From NCBI RefSeq assembly GCF_014200575.1, contig NZ_JACHBZ010000005.1, forward strand, positions 186,001-250,000: a stretch of DNA of 64,000 nt, in the 5' to 3' direction. Below the pieces are notes generated by a model. That model did not search any database. It was not told the DNA's origin and saw nothing but the letters and a program-made list of their open reading frames with translations. The DNA comes from Mucilaginibacter saanensis. Its GTDB lineage: Bacteria > Bacteroidota > Bacteroidia > Sphingobacteriales > Sphingobacteriaceae. This document shows, in pieces, positions 36,827 through 47,055 of the stretch (position 1 is the stretch's first letter; each line of letters begins with the position of its first letter). A program made the position numbers and the translations under genes.

Positions 36827-39800
36827 ATGATTAGAATTTACAAACAGCCCTTAACAGTATTTAGCAAGGAAGCGTTACCCGCAGAACTCCGCTCAGGCAT
36901 TTCTGTTAAAGTACGCACTTTTGCAGGCATTTTTGGCTTGCTGCTAACAGTATTTACTGCTGCTGCACAAACCGGAGGCGATAAGCATCCCGTAAGCGGT
37001 ATAGTAAAAGACGAAACCAATGAAACAGCGGTTGGAGTTTCGGTTAGAATAAAACATTCATCGGCTGGTGTGGTTACCGACGTGAATGGCAGGTATTCTA
37101 TTAATGCAGCTAACAGCGATACGCTGCAGTTTACTTACATAGGCCTTCAAACTACTGACCGCGCGGTAGGCAGCCAACGTGTAATTAATGTTACCATGAA
37201 ATCAAAGTCATCAGCTATTAGCGAGGTGGTGGTGGTGGGTTATACCTCTAAACAGGTGTCCCAGTTATCAAGTTCGGTATCGGTTATCAGTGGTGATAAG
37301 CTGCGTGATGTAACCTCGAATGATGTGGCAAGCCTGCTGCAGGGTAAAGCTCCCGGTGTTGTAGTTTCGTCCGGATCCGGCGATCCTACATCTTCGTCAA
37401 GTATCCTCATTCGTGGCGCAAGTAGTATAAACGCCAGCACCAGCCCCTTAATTGTGGTTGATGGTAACATAGGCGGTACCTACAACGCATCAGACGTTGA
37501 ATCAATAACGGTTTTAAAGGATGCCGCGGCAACAGGTTTGTATGGCTCAAGAGCTGCAAATGGTGTAATTATTATTACCACTAAAATGGGTAAAGCCGGC
37601 CAAACCAGAATTGACGTGAGCTCTACAGTTGGCGTTAATACCAAAACAACCGGTAATTTTCATTTGATGAACTCGCAGCAACTGTATGACTATCAAAAAA
37701 CGTTTGAAACCGTTGTTCCGTCTGACCTGGATCATAATACCAATTGGTTTGATCTGGCCTTCAGAAAAGGTATCACACAAAATCATACCCTATCTGCCTC
37801 AGGTGGTAGCGAGAAAACACAGTATTATATATCAGGTAACTACTACAATGAGCAGGGAACTTTAATTGACAACAGTAACCGGAACTACAACTTCCGTACA
37901 AATGTTACCACCAAATTAAATGATAAGTTAAAGCTAAGTGTATTGTTAAATACAATATATAACCAGCAAACTTACCCAACAGATAATTTGCTTTATGACG
38001 CTTACTTAAACCTGCCTTACGATCCGGCATATAACGCAGATGGTACCCCAACTGATGGCCGTACTTATCCGGGATGGCAGGGACGTGATAAAGAAAATCC
38101 TTTACAAGCGTTGCAATATAATTTTTCAAACAGCCGCGCCATTACCACCAATGGCGATTTGAACCTGGATTATTCCATAACCAAACATTTAACTTTTGGT
38201 ACCTACAACAGGATAACGCTGCTTAATGACAAGTACATCAGCTATTCTGACGTTCGTACTAAAGCGGGTGGTGCAAACTCTGGCGAATTATATAATCAGG
38301 ATGATTATAGCAGTACTTTGTTAACATCAAACAGGTTAAAGTATGATAATAGTTTCGGTGAGCATAACTTAACCCTGCTGGCAGTAGGCGAAGGTCAAAG
38401 TTATCACTTTGATAATGCATTGCTAAACGGCAAGGGATTGCCTCCCGGTCGCCCGGTAATGTCAACAGCAAGTGATATTATCAGCAACCCAAGCGGTGGT
38501 ACTGATGATTATAACTTTAGAAAGTACCTTGGCCAGGCCGATTACAACTATGCCGGGAAATACTTTGTTGTAGGTTCATACGTGCATGAATATTCATCAC
38601 GTTTCGGAAGCAGTAACCCAAGTGGTAACTTTTTCCAGGCAGGCGCATCATGGATTTTGACTAAAGAATCCTTCATGAGCAATATTACACCTATCAGCTT
38701 TTTGAAATTACGCGCCAGCTATGGTACCACAGGTAATGCCGAAATTGGTAATTACCAGGCCCTGGGTTTATACTCTATAGACCAGTCTGCCAATTATGGT
38801 GGTGTACCGGGTGCTTATCCTACACAAAAAGAAAACCCGAATTTAACCTGGGAAAAAATAAAAACAGCTAACATCGGTCTTGACTTTGGTTTGTTTAAAC
38901 GAATTGATGTAAGCGTTGATGTTTATCAAAAAACATCAAGCGCATTATTGTTCCAGGTTCCGTTGCCTGCAACGGAGGGGTATGATTATGAATTTGAAAA
39001 CATAGGTTCGGTTCGTAACCGCGGGCTTGAGGTTAATATTACCTCCAGAAACCTGGTGGGTGCATTTAAATGGGAAACCAATTTAAACCTGGCCCTTAAC
39101 CGCAATAAGGTACTCTCATTGGAGTCGGGCGAAACCATGGCCAGTCCGGGTGCCAGCCAGCCTGTTGCAGTTGGGCATGACATTAATGATTGGTACATGC
39201 CTATATGGGCTGGTGTTAACCCGGCAAATGGCGACCCGCAATGGGAGCAATTAGTTACTGATGCCAATGGCAAGGTTACTAAACAATTAACCAACTCATA
39301 CGCTAATGCAACCCGTCAATTTACCGGAAATTCAAGTTCGCCAAAGCTTACTGGTGGTATAACCAATACCTTTTCTTATAAAGGATTCTCTTTGAGTACC
39401 TTCTTCAATTTTGTTTACGGCAACAAAGTATATAACGATAGCAGGGCGTACTTTGATAATGATGGATTATATGACAGCTATAATGCCATGGTGGCACCAA
39501 GCGGTTGGACCCGCTGGACAAAACCAGGCGATATTGCTACAGAACCTAAAGCAGTACAGGGAGGTAATAATAATTCAAACCAGCAATCAACCCGTTATTT
39601 GGAAAACGGCAGTTATCTGCGCCTTCGTAATGCAACATTCGGGTATCAGTTACCAACCAGCTGGATTAACAGCCTGAAAATAAGAAGCGCCCGGATATTT
39701 GTAAGCGGCGATAACCTGGTAACGTTTACCAAATTCTCTGGAGTTGATCCGGAAGTTGATCTTAGCCCACCTCCAAACGGTCCTGGAAACAGGGTAGCCG

Positions 39801-39868
39801 GAGGGACATCAAGTTTCAAGTACCCTATCAGCAGGAAGCTATTGTTTGGTATAAATGTTGGATTTTAA
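36827..39868 (+). CDS. susC: SusC-like TonB-dependent outer-membrane transporter
   Basis: A 1013-residue SusC-type receptor importing oligosaccharides across the outer membrane with TonB energy. I use ATG 36827; a TTG at 36818 would add three residues. A signal segment (FAGIFGLLLTVFTAAAQ) is preceded by a long basic N-terminus. A carboxypeptidase-regulatory-like domain follows (~50-130: VSGIVKDETNETAVGVSVRI), then the plug (~140-260: SDVESITVLKDAAATGLYG, GVIIITTK) and a 22-strand barrel to the C-terminal LLFGINVGF. It pairs with SusD 10 bases downstream. LacI operator site 4 lies upstream. Likely ligand: the GalNAc-containing glycan processed by the neighbouring enzymes. Confidence 0.95.
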   Translation: MIRIYKQPLTVFSKEALPAELRSGISVKVRTFAGIFGLLLTVFTAAAQTGGDKHPVSGIVKDETNETAVGVSVRIKHSSAGVVTDVNGRYSINAANSDTLQFTYIGLQTTDRAVGSQRVINVTMKSKSSAISEVVVVGYTSKQVSQLSSSVSVISGDKLRDVTSNDVASLLQGKAPGVVVSSGSGDPTSSSSILIRGASSINASTSPLIVVDGNIGGTYNASDVESITVLKDAAATGLYGSRAANGVIIITTKMGKAGQTRIDVSSTVGVNTKTTGNFHLMNSQQLYDYQKTFETVVPSDLDHNTNWFDLAFRKGITQNHTLSASGGSEKTQYYISGNYYNEQGTLIDNSNRNYNFRTNVTTKLNDKLKLSVLLNTIYNQQTYPTDNLLYDAYLNLPYDPAYNADGTPTDGRTYPGWQGRDKENPLQALQYNFSNSRAITTNGDLNLDYSITKHLTFGTYNRITLLNDKYISYSDVRTKAGGANSGELYNQDDYSSTLLTSNRLKYDNSFGEHNLTLLAVGEGQSYHFDNALLNGKGLPPGRPVMSTASDIISNPSGGTDDYNFRKYLGQADYNYAGKYFVVGSYVHEYSSRFGSSNPSGNFFQAGASWILTKESFMSNITPISFLKLRASYGTTGNAEIGNYQALGLYSIDQSANYGGVPGAYPTQKENPNLTWEKIKTANIGLDFGLFKRIDVSVDVYQKTSSALLFQVPLPATEGYDYEFENIGSVRNRGLEVNITSRNLVGAFKWETNLNLALNRNKVLSLESGETMASPGASQPVAVGHDINDWYMPIWAGVNPANGDPQWEQLVTDANGKVTKQLTNSYANATRQFTGNSSSPKLTGGITNTFSYKGFSLSTFFNFVYGNKVYNDSRAYFDNDGLYDSYNAMVAPSGWTRWTKPGDIATEPKAVQGGNNNSNQQSTRYLENGSYLRLRNATFGYQLPTSWINSLKIRSARIFVSGDNLVTFTKFSGVDPEVDLSPPPNGPGNRVAGGTSSFKYPISRKLLFGINVGF

Positions 39869-39878
39869 TTAGAGAGAT

Positions 39879-41408
39879 ATGAAAAATTTAAGATATATAA
39901 AGTTATTAATTACGATAGGCATCGTTTCCGTGCTGTTTACGGCATGTAAAAAGGTTGAGCCTTCTACTGCAATTGACGCAAAGGCTGCACTAACTAATCC
40001 TGCAGACATTTATACGGCTACTATTGGAAATTATTCTGAATTAAGGGATCCTGATTATACCAGGAGCGGTCACTTTTTAATGGAGTACCCAACAGATGAT
40101 ATAGCTCAGGGACAGCCATCATCTGATGACCTTTCCAGGTGTTACCGTTATGCTACACAAATTCCTACAGGTGCTCATGCTACCGCTTTCTGGAAAAAAG
40201 CTTATCACCTTATTTTTGCAGCTAACCAAATTATTGGAGCCATCCCTGATAATGCTACGGCTGATTTGAAACTGTTAAAAGGGGAGAACTTATACCTTAG
40301 GGCAATGGCTGATTTTAACCTGGTGCGTATTTTTGGCCGTCCATATACCCAGGGTAGCGGTAGCAATCCGGGTATCCCGTTGATAACCGATGGCAATCAA
40401 AGCAATGGTGCCCCTGCCAGAAGCTCAGTAAAAGATGTATACACGTCGGTAATTGCTGATCTTTTAAAAGCTGCCGATTTGATGACCATTGCATCAACAG
40501 CTACTCCCAAAAGCGATATTTTTGCTTCAAAAGAGGTTGCTTATGCGCTGTTATCACGTGTTTATCTGTATATGAATGATAATGCAAACGCTATTAAATA
40601 TGCCGATCTGGTAATTAATTCAGGTCGTTATACCCTATTGCAGGGAAGCGCCTACCAGGGTTATTTCAGCGCCGCACCTGAGGATAATGCCGAAACCATA
40701 TTTTGTATCAGGCATACCAAAACGCAGGATCAGGGCTTTAGCGCCATTGGCTCTATGTACTACAGCGGCCTCGGCCCTGACGGAACCAGCTCATTAACTA
40801 CTCCGGGCGGACAAGGAAACACAGGTTGGGGTGAGGTTTATGCTTCACAAACCTATGTACAGGACCTGGATAAATACCCGGCCGATCTTCGTCATAGCTT
40901 TATAGCGCCTTATACCATTAACGGTGTTTTGCAATTGAATAAAAAGCTTACACCCAATACGCCAATGTACTATATTACCAAATACAGTTTTCAGGAAGGT
41001 ATTGTAACACTGAGCTCACCGGTTTACCTGCGCCTTGCCGAGATGTATTTAAACAAAGCCGAAGCCAACGCAAAGCTTGGAAACAGCCAGTTAGCGCTGG
41101 ATGGTGTTAACGTTATCCGCACCCGTGCAGGTATCCCTACCTTAGGATTAGGAGATGTGGGCGCAACAGGTGTACTTGGTGCAGTGCTTCAGGAACGCCG
41201 GATGGAGTTTGCTTTTGAAGGACAGCGTGCCTATGACCTGTTCCGGAATAATTTACCTTTAGTTAGAAATTATCCGGGTACACATTCATTAAACAATGTG
41301 CCAACAACAAACATTATGCAAACTGTTTTACCTACCGATCCAAGGGTGGTGTTTTATATACCACAAACAGAAATTTCTATCAATCCAAAACTTACCCAAA
41401 ATCCATAA
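39879..41408 (+). CDS. susD: SusD-like glycan-binding lipoprotein
   Basis: A 509-residue surface lipoprotein with signal and lipobox SVLFTAC, within the usual SusD length. Helical TPR-like repeats are seen across the protein. The C-terminal RagB/SusD blocks are YLRLAEMYLNKAEANAKLG, VIRTRAGIPTL and QERRMEFAFEGQRAYDLFR, ending FYIPQTEISINPKLTQNP. It acts as the lid of the SusC transporter and binds the glycan before import. Cotranscribed with susC and ended by a strong terminator. Confidence 0.95.
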   Translation: MKNLRYIKLLITIGIVSVLFTACKKVEPSTAIDAKAALTNPADIYTATIGNYSELRDPDYTRSGHFLMEYPTDDIAQGQPSSDDLSRCYRYATQIPTGAHATAFWKKAYHLIFAANQIIGAIPDNATADLKLLKGENLYLRAMADFNLVRIFGRPYTQGSGSNPGIPLITDGNQSNGAPARSSVKDVYTSVIADLLKAADLMTIASTATPKSDIFASKEVAYALLSRVYLYMNDNANAIKYADLVINSGRYTLLQGSAYQGYFSAAPEDNAETIFCIRHTKTQDQGFSAIGSMYYSGLGPDGTSSLTTPGGQGNTGWGEVYASQTYVQDLDKYPADLRHSFIAPYTINGVLQLNKKLTPNTPMYYITKYSFQEGIVTLSSPVYLRLAEMYLNKAEANAKLGNSQLALDGVNVIRTRAGIPTLGLGDVGATGVLGAVLQERRMEFAFEGQRAYDLFRNNLPLVRNYPGTHSLNNVPTTNIMQTVLPTDPRVVFYIPQTEISINPKLTQNP

Positions 41409-41423
41409 CAGGGGGTGATAATG

Positions 41424-41468
41424 AACACAAAAAGGGCCTTAATAATTTATTAAGGCCCTTTTTGTGTT
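41424..41468. terminator. Bidirectional terminator after susCD
   Basis: A 21-base perfect stem (41424-41444 and 41448-41468) with a 3-base loop, flanked by A and T runs, between the convergent susD gene and the gene at 41498. Confidence 0.9.
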
Positions 41469-41497
41469 ATGTGGATGTGCTATTAAAGCAAATGATC

Positions 41498-42976
41498 TTA
41501 TAATGCTTCGGTATCCTCTTCGGCGGTAATGCCTTCTTTAGGTGTACCAGCTTCGCAGGCGTATCCAAACAGGCAACGTTCTTTGATCATGGTAGCTACA
41601 TCGGGCGGAACAAATTCTTCCCATCCGGATACTCCTTGTTTAATAAGTTGCAGTACCTTGTCGGTTTGTACGCTCAGGTTATTCTCGTTGTAATGTCTGA
41701 TGTCCTCTATTTTATTATTGGCTATCAGGTAACGGAACAGGTCAATAAGATGTGGTGGTGGGTAAAACCTGAGGCAGTTCCAGATCACACCGCCACGCAA
41801 CGTTGGGTAGATGAACAGTTTTACCTTGCGGCTAAACAGGGTTGCAAACGATTCAAGGATACCGCCCGGAAGATCCTTATAATGCTCTTCAGAAAATATA
41901 TATTCCAGGTTAGGGAAGCCCAGTACTACACCCAGTTTTAACTTGGTGATCTTGGACAGGTAAGCCACCAGTTTATAATACTCATGAAAGTTTGAGATCA
42001 GTACAGTTTGCCCGAGCGAGCAAAGGATATCAACACGGTCAAGAAAATCTTTTTCGTCAATTTCGGCGTTCATTTCCGCATTTCGTTCCTTTAACGATTG
42101 CAGGGTGAGTTCCGTAATTACAATTACATTGTTTTTGTCAACATCGGGCTCCTGTAAAAATTGCTTAACACCCGTGTTAAGCATATCCAGGTGCACATTA
42201 ATAATAGGGCGGAAACGACCGCGTATCACCACAATATGCTTTTTGTACAGGGCTTCGGTAGGTTGCTGGTTTTTGCCATCGGGGCCAAACACGGCGGCAT
42301 CAGAAAAGCCATATTTTACCAGGTGCAGGCTCATCAGCCTGTTATCAACTGCGGCAAAATCGGGCCCCTCAAAACGGATCATGTCAATCTGGATACGATC
42401 GCGTGAGAGGTTATCCATCAGCGAAAGTAAAAATACAGGCGGAATGTCATGATAATAAAAGCAGGCATATATCAGGTTTACACCCAAGATACCTACGGCT
42501 TGCTGCTGCAGGTTATTATCATTATCCAGCAATTTTACGTGTAGTACCACATCATTAAACGCGCCGTTGGGCTCGCGCTGAAAACGCACCCCCATCCAGC
42601 CATGGCCATCATTGGTTTTGTTATAGTTGAGTGCTGATACCGTATCTGAAAAAACAAAAAACGTTGTTTTATCACCCCGTTGTGCCGCCAAACGTTCAAT
42701 TAACAGGCCATACTCATGATCAAGCATGGAGATTAACCTCGATTCGCTTACATAGCGGCGCACTTGCTGTACCCCATATATGGCATCAGAAAAGGTCATG
42801 TCATAAGCCGACATGGTTTTGGCGATGGTACCTGATGATGCGCCAGCCTTGAAAAAGTTAGCGGCCACATCCTGGCCTGCACCAATCTCGGCAAATGAGC
42901 CATAAATATCAGGGTTAAGATTAATGGCAAGCGCTTTCTGTTTTGTTCCAATATCCTTATTGTGAATGCTGTTCAT
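41498..42976 (-). CDS. Conserved Bacteroidota cytoplasmic protein, function unassigned
   Basis: A 492-residue protein without signal peptide or membrane segments. I recognise it as a protein widely conserved in Bacteroidota, sometimes carried in databases under names such as nicotinate-nucleotide adenylyltransferase, without evidence I can see here. Blocks that mark the family are NLNPDIYGSFAEIGAGQDVA near the N-terminus, GTIAKTMSAYDM, VNLIYACFYYH, RFEGPDF, LGQTVLISNFHEYY and a C-terminal GWEEFVPPDVATMIKE. No Rossmann nucleotide motif or catalytic signature is obvious. The gene stands alone, convergent with susD and divergent from the NlpC/P60 gene, so it is probably unrelated to the sugar loci. 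Confidence 0.75.
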   Translation of the reverse strand: MNSIHNKDIGTKQKALAINLNPDIYGSFAEIGAGQDVAANFFKAGASSGTIAKTMSAYDMTFSDAIYGVQQVRRYVSESRLISMLDHEYGLLIERLAAQRGDKTTFFVFSDTVSALNYNKTNDGHGWMGVRFQREPNGAFNDVVLHVKLLDNDNNLQQQAVGILGVNLIYACFYYHDIPPVFLLSLMDNLSRDRIQIDMIRFEGPDFAAVDNRLMSLHLVKYGFSDAAVFGPDGKNQQPTEALYKKHIVVIRGRFRPIINVHLDMLNTGVKQFLQEPDVDKNNVIVITELTLQSLKERNAEMNAEIDEKDFLDRVDILCSLGQTVLISNFHEYYKLVAYLSKITKLKLGVVLGFPNLEYIFSEEHYKDLPGGILESFATLFSRKVKLFIYPTLRGGVIWNCLRFYPPPHLIDLFRYLIANNKIEDIRHYNENNLSVQTDKVLQLIKQGVSGWEEFVPPDVATMIKERCLFGYACEAGTPKEGITAEEDTEAL

Positions 42977-43361
42977 GCACTTAGTTTTTATAGTTTTTTA
43001 TAGCCATTATCCTGCCGGATAAGATGTCTTAAAATTACGAATTTTTAAGGAACGGGGCGAAAATTAAGCGAATAAAGCAAGCTTATTTAGTTTTTCTTAT
43101 AAAAGTATTAACCATTTTTTAACTCTAAATTGATTTACAGGAAATTGTGCGGCTAATATGATAATTAGATAAGCTTTTTGTTAAGATATTTCCGGTTTGC
43201 GACACCACTGTTTTAGTGAAAAAGGATATAAATAACTTACGAATGATCCTTTACTGGCTCCAAAAAACGCGCGATGCGGCCATGCCTGGTGATGATGTTT
43301 ATAAATAAACCGGCCGGGGTGCACCTGTTATTGGGTTAATTTTATAAATTGCCCAGATAAC
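42977..43361. other. Divergent gap, nothing distinct seen
   Basis: 385 AT-rich bases between divergent genes. No TAnnTTTG box, palindrome or repeat stood out in either direction. Confidence 0.4.
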
Positions 43362-43886
43362 ATGAGCAAGTATTTTACCCTTACCATATTCATAGTTTTT
43401 ACCACAGCGTTGTTTTGTACAGCGCATAAACGTAAATTTAAGCTAACCCGCCCAATGAAACGCACTGAGGTATGTTTACATGCTGATAGTGTTTCAGCAG
43501 ATAGTATTTTACATTTTGCTCAATCCCTTATAGGTACACGTTATCGTTCCGGGTCATCAAGCCCTTTGCTGGGTTTTGATTGTTCGGGATTTGTGAGCTA
43601 CGTTTTTAAAAAATTTAACTTTAATGTGCCACGTTCTTCCTACGATTTTGCCAATGTAGGCAAAAGAATAAGGTTGGAGGACGCCCAGCCCGGCGACATA
43701 ATTTTGTTTACCGGTACCAAGAGGCATGCCCGCAAAATCGGGCACGTAGGCATCGTATACTGCAACTCCAGTGATGAGTTTAAATTTATTCACTCCACCT
43801 CGGGCAAGGAACACGGTGTTACCATAACCGCCATGGATAAAAACTATAAACGCCGCTTTGTAGAAGTTGTGCGCCTGCTGATTTAG
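43362..43886 (+). CDS. NlpC/P60 family cell-wall peptidase
   Basis: A 174-residue exported protein. Its N-terminal hydrophobic segment (residues 5-20) acts as a signal or anchor. The NlpC/P60 papain-like domain covers ~50-172, with catalytic C74 (FDCSGFV), H128 (KIGHVGIVY) and third polar residue H144 (FIHST). Such enzymes cut peptide bonds in peptidoglycan stems, usually D-Glu-gamma-diaminopimelate. Block RPSS-like 'NVPRSSYDFANVG' and 'AQPGDIILFTG' are standard. Monocistronic. Confidence 0.9.
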   Translation: MSKYFTLTIFIVFTTALFCTAHKRKFKLTRPMKRTEVCLHADSVSADSILHFAQSLIGTRYRSGSSSPLLGFDCSGFVSYVFKKFNFNVPRSSYDFANVGKRIRLEDAQPGDIILFTGTKRHARKIGHVGIVYCNSSDEFKFIHSTSGKEHGVTITAMDKNYKRRFVEVVRLLI

Positions 43887-44026
43887 TGGTTTTTGGTGCT
43901 TATTATTCTAATTCCTTGCTTTGTGCGCGCCGATGACATAGTTGGATTCGGTGTAGTTGCACTGCTTACACGCTTGTGCCCGCAACAGGCTTACTTTTAA
44001 AAAAATAAGCCTCCATACATCATATT

Positions 44027-45531
44027 TTATTGCGTTTTAAGGTTCATTAATTTGATTAATTCTTTGACAAAAGAAGGCTCGGCTGGTTGATAAAAATCAG
44101 AGGCGATTATTTTTGAATTGTCTAAAACTACATAGCGAGGGATTGAGTTAATTCTTAAATCATGTATAATAGACGACTTTCCGGGGTTACAAGATGATAA
44201 TTATTCCCTTTGAGGTATTTCGCTTCGGCCTTTGATGCAGTTTTCCAGTCCTCGGTGTTTTTATCAATATTAATCGAAATAAATTCTACGGGGTAACCTT
44301 TCATCACAGATTTTAAACTGTCAATATACGGTAATTGAGCTCTGCATGGCGAACACCAGCTGGCCCAAAAATCTATAACCAGGAATCTTTTTTTGGATTT
44401 ACCTAAGTCATCCCATTTGGTGACTGCTTTGGTTAAGGTAATCAATGAATCTTTACCGTAAATACGTTTATCCTCCAATATACTGTTTAATACACTGTCG
44501 ACATAAGGCAGGTAAATAGTGTTTTTATATCTGTTTTTATAATTATTTAATATCCCGGCAAAAGCTGGCCCCTTTTTTATGGGAGATTTAACGATGCACA
44601 CAGTTAAATAAACAGATTTAGCTTTGCCCAAATTAGATACTGATGCCTCATTATAAACGTTGATTTCATTTGAATTATCTTTCCCCTTATTTATAAGTTT
44701 AACCCTTACAAATCCGTCAATCACGGCTAATAAATCAGTTGTTAAAATGTCCTGTTCGTTTATTGTTTTTTCAATCTGGGATAAATTTGCGGTTAAAACG
44801 GCCACCGCAGGTTTAAAGTATTTCCCATCGCCTTGCCAAACCCAATCGATGTATCTTTTATAATAATGCAATTGGCAACTAACCAAAAATTGATGATAAG
44901 AAACAGAATCAATCTGAGCGGTACTTAGCAGGTTGTTGATCCTGGTAATTTCCTGATTGTATTTTTTCTCAAAATAAATGTTAAAATATTGCCAGGATTC
45001 GTCTTTGGCTGCCACTTTATTTATAGGTATAAACCTTTCATTGGTATAAAAAGATGTGTCATTGCCGGCAATGATATTTCGCTTTTTACATTCATCCAAA
45101 TTTAAAAAAGGTATAACATTGTAAGCTAAATGGATGGTATCGGCAGGTTGAGCAAGCAATACATATCGCACTATTTGCACATGAGCCTCTTTGATTGATT
45201 CTATGAATTGATATGACCATGAGATAGCTTTCGTTGAATTGACTTCTTTAGTTATTACCGTATCATGATCGCTATCATTGCTAAATTTGAGCGCTTGGCT
45301 CTCAAAAAATGGATTATAAAAATACAAAGTACAGTTTTCGTACTTCCTGAGTTTAAAGGATATCCAGATTTTATCTGCTGTGTTTTTGGCCGCTTTTTCA
45401 GTTATCACATCCTGGGCCCTGCAAAGTGGCCCAAACACACAGAAATACAGTAACAATAAAAAAATACGAGATTGCAAATTATTGTAAGTGTGGTTTATAA
45501 GTATTTGAGCGTTACTAAGTATTATTTCCAT
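44027..45531 (-). pseudogene. TlpA-like thiol-disulphide protein, single-base frameshift
   Basis: The open frame (44155-45531, 458 residues) has a signal peptide (FLLLLYFCVFGPLCRAQ), a ~330-residue N-terminal region and a TlpA thioredoxin domain with WASWCSPC (C393/C396). It stops early, right after YHLVTPESR. One extra base in the four-G run at 44183-44186 (CCCC on the coding strand) restores a frame that continues LVTPGKSSIIHDLRINSIPRY, then VVLDNSKIIA, to a stop at 44027. That supplies the cis-proline block every TlpA domain needs. The full protein would be 501 residues. The cause may be a recent mutation, phase-variable slippage or a sequencing error. Such proteins reduce periplasmic disulphides. 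Confidence 0.85.
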
Positions 45532-46011
45532 TGAGTACGTTGCTTGCAGTGAAAAGACAAATCAAAAATTAATCAACATTAGTTAATTGCAATCTATTTA
45601 GCAGAACCGACAAACGCATTATGAATATTAACCTGAACAACATCACCTGTTGATTATTTCAGAACTGGAATTAATCTGTACTTAAATTCTACAGATACTT
45701 CATGGTTTTAGCTCACCAATTACCAATCTACAAGTAGTCATGATTATAGCAATAATCGTTAAAGAATGTGTTAAGGGCCAGGTATTATAATATGAAGTTA
45801 TAAAAAATAAGTAACTTCTGAGAGTCGCGAACAATTAGAACGAAGCATATTTCCGGTTCTTCACTTCAGGAAATGTCTAACTGGAGTTTCATTCTGGCCG
45901 GTTCATAGCAGTAAGTATTTCCCTAGGGTCAATGTCAGGTTACCTTTGTTTAACTGATGATCATAAAGCATCTACAGGATAAATCGATCAAATAAATTTA
46001 TCTTAAAAATC
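45532..46011. other. 480-base gap between divergent genes
   Basis: AT-rich, with no credible coding region. A TACCTTTG box at 45941-45948 faces the alpha/beta hydrolase gene. Nothing else is distinct. Confidence 0.45.
45941..45948 (+). promoter_or_regulatory. Candidate -7 box (TACCTTTG) for the alpha/beta hydrolase gene
   Basis: Exact TAnnTTTG match 63 bases before the start codon. No clear -33 partner. Confidence 0.4.
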
Positions 46012-47055
46012 ATGGAAAATACCACAGACTTAGGCCGCCGTCGCTTTTTGAGCATTGCCGCCTTGACAGTTGCAGCAGCAGAATTTGGTGGCCTTAATCT
46101 GCTAAAAGCCCAAACCTCAATTAACCGCAAAAATAGCAGGCCCGACACCGCCTCGTTTGACAACATAAAGCAAATACAAGCCGGAGTGCTTGATGTTGGT
46201 TATGCCGAAGCGGGCCCCGCCAATGGCGAACCCGTTATTCTTTTACACGGCTGGCCTTATGACATTCACAGTTATGCGGAGGTGTCAACTTTGCTGGCGG
46301 CGCAGGGTTACCGGGTAATTGTACCACATTTACGTGGCCATGGCACAACAAAATTTCTTTCTGCACAAACCGTCAGGAATGGGCAGCAGGCAGCAATTGC
46401 CACTGATATTATTGCGCTGATGGATGCTCTTAAAATAGAAAAAGCGATTATTGGCGGATTTGACTGGGGCGCGCGTACGGCCAATATCATTGCCGCATTG
46501 TGGCCTGAGCGTTGTAAAGCGCTGGTATCCGTGAGTGGTTATTTAATTGGCAGTCAGCAGGCAAACAAAGCACCGTTACCGCCAAAGGCTGAACTATCCT
46601 GGTGGTACCAGTTTTATTTCGCTACCGAGCGCGGCCGCATGGGCTATGAGGCCAATCGGCGCGATTTTGCCAAGCTCATTTGGGAAACAGCCTCACCACA
46701 ATGGCATTTTGATGATGCCACATTTCAGCGGTCGGCGGTTTCATTGGATAATCCTGACCATGTGGCTATCGTGATCCATAATTACCGCTGGCGCCTTGGA
46801 CTGGCCGATGGTGAAGCGAAATATGATGACTTGGAAAAAACACTGGCAACCGGACCTGCCATCACTGTACCAACCGTTACCCTCGAAGGAGATGCTAACG
46901 GCGCCCCACATCCCGATCCGGTAAATTATGCCGCCAAATTTAAGGGCAAATATGCACATCATACCATTAAGGGCGGCATAGGGCATAATCTGCCTCAGGA
47001 AGCACCCAAAGCCTTTGCCGATGCCATTATAGAGGCAATCAGCTTTGCCAAATAA
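46012..47055 (+). CDS. Tat-exported alpha/beta hydrolase, epoxide hydrolase-like
   Basis: A 347-residue protein with a twin-arginine signal (GRRRFLSIAALTVAAA). The hydrolase core has the oxyanion block LLHGWPYDIHSY, nucleophile D151 in IGGFDWGARTA (an aspartate, as in epoxide hydrolases and haloalkane dehalogenases, rather than a serine) and a C-terminal histidine in GGIGHNLPQEAPKAF. The substrate is unknown; epoxide or haloalkane-type esters are possible by family. Monocistronic. Confidence 0.82.
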   Translation: MENTTDLGRRRFLSIAALTVAAAEFGGLNLLKAQTSINRKNSRPDTASFDNIKQIQAGVLDVGYAEAGPANGEPVILLHGWPYDIHSYAEVSTLLAAQGYRVIVPHLRGHGTTKFLSAQTVRNGQQAAIATDIIALMDALKIEKAIIGGFDWGARTANIIAALWPERCKALVSVSGYLIGSQQANKAPLPPKAELSWWYQFYFATERGRMGYEANRRDFAKLIWETASPQWHFDDATFQRSAVSLDNPDHVAIVIHNYRWRLGLADGEAKYDDLEKTLATGPAITVPTVTLEGDANGAPHPDPVNYAAKFKGKYAHHTIKGGIGHNLPQEAPKAFADAIIEAISFAK

